A stretch of 64,000 nt of DNA, taken from contig NW_019774103.1 of the NCBI RefSeq assembly GCF_001039355.2, positions 205,562-269,561 on the forward strand, written 5' to 3'. The position numbers were made by a program, and so were the translations under genes. Positions 45,117 through 53,909 of this stretch are shown one piece after another (position 1 is the first letter of the stretch; each line of letters begins with the position of its first letter). Under the pieces are notes generated by a model, which searched no databases, had not been told where the DNA came from, and worked only from the letters and a program-made list of their open reading frames with translations. Source of the stretch: Lingula anatina (lineage: Eukaryota; Brachiopoda; Lingulata; Lingulida; Lingulidae).

Positions 45117-48100
45117 AACATTGATTCATATTCAACTGATCAACTTAAACTTCCTTAAAGAGATATGGTGCTGATGGATTTTTTTAAAGTCTTATTTACA
45201 AAATTAAACTGCATTTCAGAGAACAAATAACCAAAATAAATTCTCAATTGGCAACCACCACTTAAAGATGCAGGAGATACACCCAAGAGGTGCTGGTATT
45301 CAACACACGGCAACTATATGTACCAATTTGTAAAAGCTTGCATTGTTTTCAATGCATGAAATTAAAATGAACTGGTGCACTGGGACTGCTGCATTGATGA
45401 GTCTAATTTATATAGTGCACACCTAATAACCAGAATGTGCATCTCTGACTAAGAATTTTCATAAAGGTTAAAATTCACACTTTCTGTATTATCCACAGGA
45501 GAGTTTATCAGTTGTTAATTATCCGTTATTAAGAATAGTGGTTTTGCCCAGATATCCAATAAAATGTAAATCAATCTCAAGCAACTTTTCACGTTGTTAC
45601 AAGGTTACATTTTCATCGTTGTTGCTTTGTCTATGTGTCTGAACAAGATAGCTCAAGAAGATCATTGCAAATTGTGGTTAAAAGTTCAGGATAGAAAGTT
45701 ATTTAGCAGGGAAAAAACTGATTGCAATTTCAACTGAATCTGTGTCTCAAATATTTTTTTTTTAGTTTTTTTCCCCTTTTTTTCTTTGCAGAGACCTGCT
45801 CTCGTTAGCTGCTCTCTTCTAGTTGTTAATGTGTTTTGTGTAGCAAGAAGAAAATAGGAATACAAGTATGAAATAACACAATCGTGAAGGATACTAGATT
45901 AAAAATTCGACATAGATATTGGTCAGCTGAGACTAATGTACAAACCTTTAACACATGGTCACAAAATACAGATCTATAAAAAGTTTGAACCTATGTTATA
46001 CCATAGTAGCTTCAATTTCTCTATATTCATACAATGCTTGTCTGCGAAGCTAAGGTCCATCTTTTACGAATATGTTTAAGACAGACTGCTATCACATCAA
46101 AATCAAAAGCAGTTCAAACAATCTCACATAAATTTGCAATCAATCAGAAATAAAAGCAGACAAAAGCAGATAGCTTGAGACTTAAAAACGGTTAAAATAT
46201 CGTTCTAGTATCCCATAAATCTATACATCTCTTGAAGCCGGCGAGTGGTTGTTTTCTGGACTTGATGTGTGGTTCAAGTTGAGAAAACTTATTGATTTTA
46301 GTGGTGTGATGCACTAGGGTTGGTACACTAGATCTATAGAAGGTAAATAGCAGTGAAAAGACTGCTTCCCAGTGATGATGGGAATCTGCATATTTACTGA
46401 AGACATTGAGGTATATTGCAGTAGTATTCAGTATGATTAACATAACACAATTTGACCACACAATGCCTACTCTGTGGAAAAAAAATTCCCAACTACCTGG
46501 AAAATATTCATAAAGATCAAGCCTGAACACTTCTATTCTCTGATGAATTTGGATTCCATCTTTTTTTGTCTATTTACTCAGAGCTAGGAGGCCATTTTAT
46601 TGGGATAAATTTCTTAAGTAAACTGTGGAAGTATGGATGAAATTAGTATTATATCCATGACATACATACATACATACATACAATACATACATATATAACA
46701 AGGCTGGTGTACTAGTAATTCATTTCAGTGTGAAAAAAGGCTATCCCACACATAAACAGATATGGGTAATTAGAATATAGCCATTTACACTCTACTGGCT
46801 AATATTAAGTATCAACCAAATAGAAATAGTAGAAAGAATCAGTCATTTCAGCTATAATAGGGAAGAGTGAAAAGACTGGTAAATTTTACACTATAATAAA
46901 GACAACAAGAAACTGTTGATGAATTCATAAGGGTACACAGACTACACAATGCCAAAATGGGCCATCTAGGCTTAACCAGAAGATAAACTAAAATCTCAAT
47001 GCCAAGATGATGTTTTTTTTCATAACATGATTATACTGAATGGCAAAATGGTTAACAGCTTGCCTCCACATCTGGTGAAGAGGTAAAAAGCTGACTTTTA
47101 AAGAACAGATCAAACTTGTTGATTTCTGTCCCTTCTTGGAAGTGAAAGCTTTGAGATGAAATGGAAAAAAAAAAAAAATTTGCAATCCAGCATTTTGCTC
47201 CGACAGGTGTCTTTGTGAAAGTGATTTGAATAGAACCTTGAATGATTTGCCACTACCTTGCCAGGACAGTTCATATCACTAATGAATAATCAATGGCCAT
47301 ATCATGGATGACAAAACCCTTGCCTCACAGCATGTATTAAAATTTCCAGGAAAGCATCCACATACAGCTTCTTTATGTTTTCTGTTTTCTCTATTTCATT
47401 AAGCAAAATAGTGTTCCTAAGTCAATTTTTAACATAATTTTCAAATTTAGAAATTAAAGTAGGCTAATGCACACTGAATAACACCCTAGAATAACTGGTA
47501 ATTTCAATTACAGTTATCAACTTGTCTTACTTTAAGTGTTAACTCTTAGACAGAATGATCAAAGAGCAAAAGTAGGAACCACATATTTCATTTACTACTT
47601 TTTATCTTTTTTTTTAGTCCAAAGCATCCATCTTAAAATGTTGGTAACATCATGTCTGGAGTGCAAATTTAGGTTGAATGAATATTTTCAAATTATGGCA
47701 TAGGGTAGTTAAACCTGCAGTAAGTTCATTTAATGTAGCAAATAATTTCTATGTAAATAGTTGCCATGAGATGCCACTAATAATTTACCAGAATTAAAGC
47801 ACACTGCAACACAAAAAGTAGTAAAAATATTTTAAAAAATTGACTCAAAAATGTGAAATATAGATCAAGGCGGCCAATTCATGAACTTTACCAAGACAGG
47901 CCTATCCAACTACCAGACTCGGCACTGAATGATCCTGAATTCACCAGAATATCAGACCACATTACCCGTTTTCAAGGTGTGCATCAGTACGCGCTTCGAG
48001 GTATCAGACGCGACACCGCTCTTGCCTAGTACGCAATGTGAAAGTGATGATTCTCAGCGGGGTTGAAAGTAGTGCATCTCATCTCAAAATTTGTTTCGGG

Positions 48101-51100
48101 ATATGATGCTGTGAAATGCGTACTGAGGCACACCTTGAAAATGAGAAATGTGGTCCGATCTACTGGTGAATTCGGGATCATTTGGTGCAGAGTCTGGTAG
48201 TTGGGAAGGCCTGCAAGAGCCCTGCTCTAAATTTGGTAGTCTCAACTAATCCTTTCTCAACTTAATGTGTTAAAAATGTTTAATGACTTTGGTGACCTTG
48301 AGAGGTTAAATTTGGTGGTCTTCTCTAACATACATTAAGGTACAGGTATTCTTTACTTAATAATAAGTTTCTGATTTTGTGTATGTTCTACTTGCTACTG
48401 TTCTGAGATGCAATGGACGACAGGGTTTTCACTTACTTTCATTTGTGGCTGGAGCAGATAGAATTTCACTGTGTTTCTTTTTTACTTGGTCTACATTTTC
48501 AGCTATCTTGTCTATCATCCCTCGTATTTCTTCAACCTAAAAAGAAAAACATAAAAAACATATATTGTTAGAATAACGTACTCTAAGATAATTCCTTCAA
48601 ACTTGGGTATATATACTAGATTTTACTAATTTTTTTAGATTGATTTTTACTCCAATGAGAGAAATGGCAAAGGGGGGATCATTTGGCACAACCAGTAGAT
48701 TCAAGAATTTCCTTTCAAAATTAATTTTGCTTAAAAAATTTTTATTTTCGACATTTTTTTGTTGATACAAAGATTTTTCTACTATTAAAATATCCTTGTT
48801 TATTTGACAAATTGAAATTAAAACCAAGAAGTGGGAATTTATCTTTCTTTTTGTTGCATCTAAATGGAGTAATTTCATAAATGTCAAAACCTTGACTACA
48901 TTCAATTGTACATTGGTCCTAGCAGAATTGAACAGAACTTGGCAATACTTTGAGCATTTGTCTAATCCAGACAGGATCTGTCAGTTACAAATGAAGCATT
49001 ATTGAATTTTCCAGCATTAACTGTAAGTAGACTTGAAGAGGCTTGATAAAGAGTTTGAGTTCAAGTTCTTGCAAGAGAGCACTTCTGATGATCAGAATAG
49101 TTTCTAAAAGCTTACATGACCGCATGGCTACTTGAGGTTAATGATAAGTTTAAAAAAAAAAGCCCAGATTTACAAAAGTGAAAATTGACTGTCATTCATC
49201 AAGCTTCATATAACATTTTGCATTACTATTTGTTAGGTTTATTGATCTTGACAGTATCTGTCACTGTTTTCTTAAAGCTTTAAGCAAATTCCCTAGGGGA
49301 CCCAGTCATATGACGATGTCCACTCTAGGCATGTTTATTTGTGCACTTTCTTTGATAGATTATAAATAAAATTGTCGTACTGACAAACTGACAGATCTTA
49401 ATTCCAATTCAAAGGAAGGATCTAATGCCATTGAAAGCCTTTCATGCGTTATTCATAATTTTGAAGAATATTCAGGGATAAAAAATGACTGTGCTTCATT
49501 TTAACTACACTTACCATGTCATTTAATAATCTAGCTGATCACTTTTAGAAATCCCAAAAATCTTTTTTTAATTGAAATATCACTTTTCAAAATATATATG
49601 TAAAACTGCATAATTATATATCAGAAGAAATACAAATAAGCGCAAAATCAAAATCATTTTAACTTAAAATTGGTAAGCAATTTTCAGAAAACAATCATGA
49701 ACTTATTTATAGGAGGACAATATTCTAACCTGACATACTATTTGTTATATACAAAACAAAAGCAATTTTCATCAGAGAACTAACCCTCCTGGATATATAC
49801 AAGCTATCCAGAATCAATTCAATGAACTGGCAAGCAAAGATGTTCAGGAAAGATTACCGTCAATTAACATGATGCCATTACAGCCAAAAAATCAATGAAA
49901 ATTAATGGATACATCACAAAATCCAAAATAGATTAGCATAAATCCATCTTCAAAGGCAAGAATTTGCAAAAAGTCGCAAATATGATATACAAAGTAGAGG
50001 GCAGTTTGAAATATAATTCACAAATGAAGGGTTATCAGTATTTTTTTTTTTCCGTTCAAGTGTCATGTTAAAACATTGAATGTTGCAAGCCAAGTGCGCT
50101 TTTCCTCCTAAAGTATATTCTTTTTATGTGCTGTTCCTGGGAAATTCACACCTTAAAAATGGCTTTCCAAACACTTTTCTCTGCAGAACAACAATAAACC
50201 CTACCAGGGGAAAATGTCGATATGAGAACAGTGACCAAGGAATGCCAATCAATAGGCTACATCTGGTGGCACTTATCTCCTATGATTTACAACCGCAGTT
50301 CTTTATATTTAATGATTGACTTCTTTTCTCTGAGAAAACATTTTAACAGATACTAGTAAGTTAGTGTTAAAATGCTACTGAGCAAAAATGTTAAGGGTAT
50401 TTTTTAAAGAAAATTTTTTTAATGAGCAAATAAAATTTTGGGCAAGATTCATCTTCTTATATATGAAATCAATTTTAAGTGGCACTATCACTAGATATAA
50501 TAACCACTCCACAGCAAAGCTTGTCAGAGGGGAAATGGAAAATGGGGATAAATCTGAGTTTGAGTATCTGTGGCAACCTTATAATCAACAAATGCACACA
50601 AAAGGTAGAGCACATATAAAAAATTGTCAAAACTCAAACTCCAAAGTTATCGAGTTCAGAAACTGTTTCCAGAGATACCTGTTGTGACCATGTCGGGCTT
50701 GTTTAGGCTGACCATTCACTTACTTATCCAAGCACCTCACGGGAGGCTTGACCCATCTCACCCCTCTCCAAGTAATTCCTGCATAATTTGAGATCTGTGG
50801 ACTGACAGAGATTTTGACCGCATTCACGAGTTGAGCCAGGCTTTACAAATCCTGGGGACTAAATATGGTGGACGTACATGAAAGAAAAACCACCTAATCT
50901 TTTAATAGTCTCTCCGCCTCTCACACGCCTCTCCATGCGTCGTCCCTGCAAGGGTACAGTCATTAAATTTCGGCTCCATTGGGACGACACATGGGGCGGC
51001 GTGTGAGAGGCGGAGTGACTATTAAAAGATTAGGCGGTTTTTCTTTCATGTACGTCCACCATATTTAGTCTCCAGGATTTGTAAAGCTTGGCTAAACTCG

Positions 51101-53909
51101 TTGTGAATGCGATCTTTGATGTACTTCTCACTGTTACCAGAGCCAAATACACAGGTGCTCAACCAAGGTCTTTACAAAGGTAAAATTTTATTGGAATTGA
51201 TCAGACAAGTTTAGTCCAATGATGGGCAACCCATTTCCAGTAAAAGTCACCTTAATGGAGTTTAAAAAGTTAGATGTTTACCAAATGTCAAAGATACTCC
51301 ATTTTGGTTATAAAAGGCAAAACATATGTAGAGCTGTAAAAAAGCTGGCACTTAATAATTGTTTTAACCAGGTTTTAACAGATAAAAAGTTTGTTATGGG
51401 TAAAAAAAATCAGCCATTTATCTGTAAATCATATAAATTCTCACAATAGAGTGAGTCCATAATATTTCACAATGGCCAGCATGTCTATCTTAATAGTACA
51501 TATTGATCACTGTGAGAATAAAACTATAAATAGCCACTGATTTATGTCTCAATATAGGGACTCCACCTAAGATATGGCCCATATATGTTCAAAGTTATTC
51601 TATGTTATCTTTATGTTGGAGCAGTGACATTGGCAATGACTGATAAAAGGGCCTTAGAGACCTGTGCAGGACTATAATTAATTGAACAGGATTAGAAAAC
51701 AGTAAGAAGACGCAGTAAATCTGAACAATATTTTACTGACATACACAGGTTGAGCATAAATCATTTATAATGGCATTATTCCCTGATAATAAAAATATGT
51801 TACATCTTTTTTTAAATATAAATTTCAGCAAGTAATATCTAACAGAGGCTTTTTCAAGATCAAATTCTGACAAGTGTGGTAATGAAGATGTCACAGTCTA
51901 CATTTGGCTAGGCTAACCTTGAGCCTTAAAATTTCCTTGATGAATTTTTATATAAAATGTTCCAAAGAAATAATTCAACAATCATTCCTACAAGTGCTAA
52001 TTCTTAGGTGTTGATTCATCAATTTTCCAAGTAACAGGCTCATAGCATAGTCTATAGCATATTATCTCTGGTCTTAATCAATGTGATGAAATTAACCAAA
52101 CTTGAAGTTGAGCTGTACATTCAATCAATCTTTCAAAGGACTCTGTCATGGTGACTGTGCAATAATTACAAGCTATCCCGGAAACCTCCAAATGAAGCAT
52201 ACTGAGCTATACGTCCTATGAGGCTAGTACGTTCACATAATGAATGACGGAATCATCAAGATTGGCTGATTCATCAACAGGCATGAATTTGAGAATCAGC
52301 GAAGTGAAATCTGGGGGAGATATCATGGCAACACCTGAAACTTCAATTGATCCAACACAGATTCTGATATATTTGCTTCTCTAAAACTCTCCTGTCTATT
52401 GATTTTGTATTCCAGCATCTGGTGTAATGGGAAAAAGAAAGGTTGTATTGAACTGAACCTTCTGGAGAGAGGGATACATTTAGCTTGATAGCAAATTCAC
52501 TACCATTGATTAAGGCAACAAACAGAGCCATCTTTCATCATTGTCCATACTTGAGATTCTCTTATGAAAAGGCTGTGCACATATTATAAACACAGCTAAA
52601 GGGTTTGGGTGGGATTTGGCACTGAAACAATGTACTTTTTACCATAAACCAAAACAACAGCCACAGACACACGACTGGACAGTTATATCTATGCATAATT
52701 TAAACTGATTATAACCATCTACAACTGGTGAAGTGCTGGTTAATGTATATCAAATAGTTAGAAGAGTATAATCTTTGCTTCATCCTGAGTTTCAAGTATG
52801 AAAGATTAATATTATTATCATTATCAATAATAATATCATATATGCTGTATCATAAGTGTGTAGCATATTTGCCAAGTTGACCCCATTACTTTGAATTTCT
52901 CAGATGATCACTTTTAATCCAGTAAATAGAACAAAAAATAAATTTTATATATTCATAATGTGTTAAGGCAAATGACTGATTATCCTACAAGTAAGCCAAT
53001 CTCAGAACAGCCAGTTTTTGTCTCAAATAAAAAATATGACATAAACATCTTAAAATTGACTTAAATTCATTGATGAAGTATAAAATATTTGACAATATTG
53101 TAAAATTTTCTCCTTTTCTTATCTATAGCATTCAAACACACACAACTAACTTCCCAATGAAGAAGGTCAGATGGGAACCTGCACTACTACTTTATTAATG
53201 AACTGCTTCAATTAGGTGGGTAATTATGACATATACAAATGGATAAGAATTCGCCTGATCACACCTGCTGTTAGCTGAGATGATTGCACCAGTTCAAAGA
53301 CTGTCACAACACAAAGCCCACACATTCAGGGCATGAAACCCATAGGTTTCTGCAACACAGACCATTTTCAAGATATTTTGTCAACAACAAGTGAGGCTCA
53401 CTCTTAAATTCTGTCCCAGCCAAGTAGCTGAAAATTTACCCAGATAAACATATTGAATAAAACACACTTATGCACACACACACATGTGAGCCAGAGAACA
53501 TGATGAGCAAATGTCGACAAACACATATTCATGATGGTAAATTGTTTAGATACAACAATGGCACGCATGGAAAATGTTCAGGATAGCTCCAACAGTCGAC
53601 CTAAAAATACTTCATTCATCATCTTTAAACATAGTTGACATCTATATGAATGAAAGAACACACATTAAATGCTCAGTCTGTTGCATCTTTTATCCCCTAA
53701 AAAACAGGCACGTTGATCAATTTAATAGCATTACTTTTACTATAATGCAATTATAGGTGCCAACAATAATGTGCAATTTGATTAATCTAATGCTACGGTG
53801 ATATTCCCTTCTCAAAACCAACCTGTTCAAAGAATTCTTCCATAAAACCACCTCCTCCATCCAAAGTAACTGTAACATCATCTTGGCTTTCATCTTCATC
53901 ACTCTGGGC
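12906..53909 (-). CDS. STX1A: Syntaxin-1 gene (t-SNARE), alternatively spliced
   Basis: Plasma-membrane Qa-SNARE of synaptic vesicle exocytosis, partner of SNAP-25, synaptobrevin and Munc18. Constitutive - strand exons in order: 53823-53909, 48437-48536, 42972-43046 (duplicate 37368-37442), 42383-42456 (duplicate 36775-36848), one of two Hc exons (36245-36353 or 35862-35970; duplicates 34294-34402, 33911-34019), 31526-31599, 30715-30852, 30189-30299, then one of three tail exons (28434-28544, 25974-26057, or 12906-12983/20106-20183). The exons up to the tail sum to 768 nt, 256 codons, with every phase consistent. Adding about 10 N-terminal residues and 25-36 tail residues gives roughly 291-302 aa; human STX1A has 288. 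Order: acidic N-terminus, Habc bundle, linker, SNARE motif, transmembrane tail. The start exon is uncertain. Confidence 0.95.
13238..13497. mobile_element. Palindromic MITE interrupted by a younger MITE, copy 1
   Basis: The arms GAATGCAATCAGATTAAC and TGATTGCATTCAGC pair as an inverted repeat around a core also found at 250-468. A 107-bp element (13280-13386) is nested in it. The uninterrupted allele is at 20423-20566. Confidence 0.75.
13280..13386. mobile_element. 107-bp MITE with 9-bp target-site duplication, present in one haplotype copy
   Basis: The terminal inverted repeat is TACCCTCTACCAGGGCGACT at the left, with its reverse complement at the right end. Direct repeats CCTCTGCCT lie at 13271-13279 and 13387-13395. 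The second copy has one similar 9-mer (CTTCCGCCT, 20456-20464) and no element. A 9-bp duplication suggests a Mutator-like origin; superfamily assignment is inference. Confidence 0.88.
17069..17560 (+). mobile_element. Mariner/IS630-like remnant, second copy
   Basis: Duplicate of the right half of the element at 9540-10077. It encodes [18 protein letters not shown], then EECGQVF and, after the same 110-bp insertion (17282-17391), a degenerate GHLEHI. The right terminus GTCACCCTGT is at 17551-17560; about 14 bp between two GGGGTC words is missing relative to the first copy. Confidence 0.7.
20106..20183 (-). CDS. STX1A: Syntaxin-1 tail exon A (haplotype 2 copy)
   Basis: Acceptor ACTTGCAG is followed by 25 codons and [23 protein letters not shown] then AGTVA. 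It has one Cys near the cytosolic face instead of two. The same exon is at 12906-12983 (offset 7200). Confidence 0.9.
   Translation of the reverse strand, partial: KKIIMLICVAVLLIIICAILAGTVA
20423..20566. mobile_element. Palindromic MITE, uninterrupted allele
   Basis: A left arm starting GGGACTCTTGCTGAATGC is matched by a right arm ending GCATTCAGCGCGAGTCC. Its core resembles 300-400. It is the empty-site allele for the 107-bp insertion at 13280-13386. Confidence 0.75.
24076..25973 (-). other. Non-coding: presumed 3'UTR of tail-B transcripts and intron of tail-A transcripts
   Basis: AT-rich, with a TATA microsatellite near 24463-24487 and A-rich runs near 25053-25080. No conserved ORF on either strand. 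Confidence 0.5.
25974..26057 (-). CDS. STX1A: Syntaxin-1 tail exon B
   Basis: Acceptor TTTTTCAG is followed by 27 codons and [23 protein letters not shown] then GISVGVM. It is the most canonical form, with a membrane span to the C-terminus and a Cys pair near the cytosolic face. The sequence to its left (down to about 24076) is probably its 3'UTR. Confidence 0.93.
   Translation of the reverse strand, partial: KKIMMIICCVVLLGVIALIIGISVGVM
26058..28433 (-). other. Non-coding: presumed 3'UTR of tail-C transcripts and intron of the others
   Basis: AT-rich with a poly-A run at 26459-26477. No exon-like sequence found on either strand beyond the flanking tail exons. Confidence 0.5.
28434..28544 (-). 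CDS. STX1A: Syntaxin-1 tail exon C (transmembrane plus luminal tail)
   Basis: Acceptor TTGTTGCAG is followed by 36 codons and TAG. The exon reads [18 protein letters not shown] and continues hydrophobic to SVCL, then adds a polar tail [10 protein letters not shown] after the membrane span. The Cys pair matches the palmitoylated pair of vertebrate syntaxin-1. The tail is about ten residues longer than usual and includes a possible NSS sequon. It is the first tail exon met by the transcript. Confidence 0.92.
   Translation of the reverse strand, partial: KKFLLIICCAVLLLVIIFIIILSVCLSGNRCGGNSS
28545..30188 (-). other. Syntaxin intron before tail exon C
   Basis: It spans from donor GTAAGT at 30188 to the tail C acceptor. 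It contains poly-T/C runs near 29496-29535 and an AAT-rich run near 29684-29722. No gene seen. Confidence 0.6.
30189..30299 (-). CDS. STX1A: Syntaxin-1 exon: C-terminal half of the SNARE motif
   Basis: The 111-nt exon encodes [20 protein letters not shown], then [12 protein letters not shown], the juxtamembrane basic stretch. It ends in phase 0 at donor GTAAGT, so any of the three tail exons (all starting KK) can follow. Confidence 0.96.
30715..30852 (-). CDS. STX1A: Syntaxin-1 exon: N-terminal half of the SNARE motif
   Basis: The 138-nt exon encodes [20 protein letters not shown] through [16 protein letters not shown]. It carries the central Gln layer ([10 protein letters not shown] context) of a Qa-SNARE. 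Phase 0 at both ends. Confidence 0.96.
31526..31599 (-). CDS. STX1A: Syntaxin-1 exon: linker
   Basis: The 74-nt exon encodes [20 protein letters not shown], then FTQG, the conserved linker between Habc and the SNARE motif (family: [13 protein letters not shown]). Acceptor TTTCAG, donor GTAAGT. Confidence 0.95.
32509..32572. repeat. (AAAT)n microsatellite
   Basis: About fifteen TAAA units, imperfect at both edges. It produces Leu/Phe/Ile-rich spurious ORFs on the - strand. Confidence 0.93.
33422..33740. repeat. Two-unit degenerate tandem repeat, about 150-160 bp per unit
   Basis: The two units share GATTGATCACTC/GACTGATCACTC, then AGACAATAGG and GTTTTCCTTGAAAT, then GTTATCAGTGTTG. The second unit recurs with the contig overlap at 35515-35690. 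It lies in a syntaxin intron; function unknown. Confidence 0.75.
33911..34019 (-). CDS. STX1A: Syntaxin-1 Hc exon form a, duplicate across the gap
   Basis: Identical to 35862-35970, offset by 1951 bp. It splices in phase to 31526-31599: final A plus CT gives the Thr of EITGR. Confidence 0.88.
34294..34402 (-). CDS. STX1A: Syntaxin-1 Hc exon form b, duplicate across the gap
   Basis: Identical to 36245-36353, offset by 1951 bp, within the exact repeat flanking the N gap. Probably the same genomic exon seen in two unmerged contig ends. Confidence 0.88.
34712..35468. other. Assembly gap (757 N)
   Basis: Unknown bases. The flanks are copies of each other, so the true gap is probably zero or negative. 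Confidence 0.98.
35862..35970 (-). CDS. STX1A: Syntaxin-1 alternative Hc exon, form a
   Basis: The 109-nt exon starts [20 protein letters not shown] and ends in RQLEI plus one base. This is the form closer to canonical syntaxin-1 ([21 protein letters not shown]). Including both Hc exons would give 218 nt and shift the frame, so the pair must be mutually exclusive. An identical copy is at 33911-34019. Confidence 0.93.
36245..36353 (-). CDS. STX1A: Syntaxin-1 alternative Hc exon, form b
   Basis: The 109-nt exon starts [20 protein letters not shown] and ends in KRQMEI plus one base. Acceptor TTTTTAG, donor GTAAGC. It has the same length, phases and position in the domain as form a at 35862-35970, with 24 of 36 residues identical. 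Compared with typical syntaxins it has Gly where Arg is usual (YREGC) and extra Lys. An identical copy is at 34294-34402. Confidence 0.92.
36775..36848 (-). CDS. STX1A: Syntaxin-1 end-of-Hb exon, haplotype 1 duplicate
   Basis: Same coding content as 42383-42456, encoding [20 protein letters not shown]. It continues in frame into either Hc exon at 36245-36353 or 35862-35970. Confidence 0.9.
37368..37442 (-). CDS. STX1A: Syntaxin-1 Hb exon, haplotype 1 duplicate
   Basis: Same coding content as 42972-43046, inside the duplicated block ending at the N at 42063. It should be counted once in a gene model. Confidence 0.9.
38375..38979. mobile_element. 605-bp foldback element with ~188-bp inverted arms, present in one haplotype copy
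   Basis: The left arm (38375-38562) and right arm (about 38796-38979) are near-perfect inverted repeats, with ends TACCATGGCCCATAGGAG and its complement. Direct repeats GATTAT flank it (38369-38374 and 38980-38985). The second copy has a single GATTAT at 43983-43988 and no element. The unique core has a 24-bp unit repeated twice near 38753-38798. Both arms carry the same open frame on opposite strands ([15 protein letters not shown]); no known protein recognised. Confidence 0.92.
39091..39295. mobile_element. TAGATCGA-family MITE, forward copy
   Basis: The ends CATTTCCATAGATTAGATCG and AGATCGACCTAAAATCTATG are inverted. Inner arms share GGGGTTCACGCTAAAT and ATCTAGTGAGACTCCCC. The allele in the other haplotype is at 44095-44299; related copies at 1242-1485 and 63521-63736. 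Confidence 0.8.
39811..40010. mobile_element. TAGATCGA-family MITE, reverse-oriented copy
   Basis: Shares CGCCTACTAAAAGCTGTAAG and the terminal CATTCCCA with the family, in opposite orientation to 39091-39295. The haplotype allele is at 44836-45030. Confidence 0.75.
41612..41661. repeat. (ACAT)n microsatellite
   Basis: CATA repeats; the allele at 46660-46692 is shorter. Confidence 0.88.
41980..42062. mobile_element. Truncated palindromic MITE at an assembly break
   Basis: Resembles the left arm of 50816-51114: GCGCATTCTC, then AGCCAGGCTTTACAAA and GGCGGACGTACATGAAAG. It stops at the N at 42063. The other haplotype (47001 on) has plain intron sequence here. Confidence 0.75.
42383..42456 (-). 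CDS. STX1A: Syntaxin-1 exon: end of Hb (haplotype 2 copy)
   Basis: The 74-nt exon encodes [20 protein letters not shown], then IRKTQ, leading to the Hc helix. The duplicate is 36775-36848 (offset 5608). Splicing both duplicates of this and the preceding exon would add 149 nt and break the frame. Confidence 0.95.
42972..43046 (-). CDS. STX1A: Syntaxin-1 exon: helix Hb (haplotype 2 copy)
   Basis: The 75-nt exon encodes [20 protein letters not shown] and AKLK, the Hb helix. Acceptor TTTTCAG, donor GTAAGC. The same exon occurs at 37368-37442, offset by 5604 bp. Confidence 0.95.
44095..44299. mobile_element. TAGATCGA-family MITE, haplotype 2 allele of 39091-39295
   Basis: Same element and position in duplication C copy 2, differing by a few bases. 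Present in both haplotypes, hence older than the split. Confidence 0.78.
44836..45030. mobile_element. TAGATCGA-family MITE, haplotype 2 allele of 39811-40010
   Basis: Same element and position in duplication C copy 2, with small differences near 44939-44955. Confidence 0.73.
45070..45117. repeat. (AAAT)n microsatellite, long allele
   Basis: About twelve TAAA units, against about four at 40047-40064 in the other copy. Confidence 0.92.
47897..48213. mobile_element. 317-bp inverted-repeat element with 5-bp target-site duplication
   Basis: The left arm CAGGCCTATCCAACTACCAG is mirrored by the right arm ending CTGGTAGTTGGGAAGGCCTG. The arms stay complementary for about 95 bp, and CAAGA flanks both sides (47892-47896, 48214-48218). 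Non-coding; it lies in a syntaxin intron. A related second copy was not noticed. Confidence 0.83.
48437..48536 (-). CDS. STX1A: Syntaxin-1 exon: helix Ha
   Basis: The 100-nt exon encodes [20 protein letters not shown], then KHSEILSAP, the rest of Ha and the loop to Hb. It ends in A with donor GTAAGT, leaving phase 1 for the next exon. Confidence 0.95.
48537..53822 (-). other. Syntaxin intron
   Basis: AT-rich intron with one palindromic MITE at 50816-51114. No other exon-like or conserved coding sequence seen. Confidence 0.6.
50816..51114. mobile_element. 299-bp near-perfect palindromic MITE
   Basis: Arms of about 135 bp: CTAAATATGGTGGACGTACA at the left pairs with TGTACGTCCACCATATTTAG at the right, and TAATCTTTTAATAGTC with GACTATTAAAAGATTA. 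The centre (about 50950-50985) is unpaired. The 3-bp TTT on both sides may be the target-site duplication, but this is weak. Confidence 0.85.
53823..53909 (-). CDS. STX1A: Syntaxin-1 exon: acidic N-terminus and start of helix Ha
   Basis: The 87-nt exon, phase 0 at both ends, encodes [11 protein letters not shown] followed by [11 protein letters not shown]. The family has an acidic stretch, then FMDEFFEQ at the start of Ha. Acceptor CCTTAG and donor GTTGGT. The first coding exon must lie further right. Confidence 0.93.

Larger units (their letters stand above)
42064..47001. repeat. Long duplication C, copy 2 (probable haplotype 2)
   Basis: The counterpart of 36455-41980, with scattered substitutions, short indels and a much longer AAAT run (45070-45117 against 40047-40064). 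It continues into unique intron sequence at 47002. Confidence 0.9.

Noticed and set aside
40731-45850. Pyrimidine tract plus TTTGCAG on the + strand at 40731 and 45785, resembling a splice acceptor
   Set aside because: The following sequence has an indel between copies, no open frame and no + strand gene around it.
41142-46530. A - strand ORF of about 110 residues in both copies of duplication C (41142-41471 and 46192-46530)
   Set aside because: The N-terminal part is frameshifted between copies, and there are no splice or start signals or recognisable domain.
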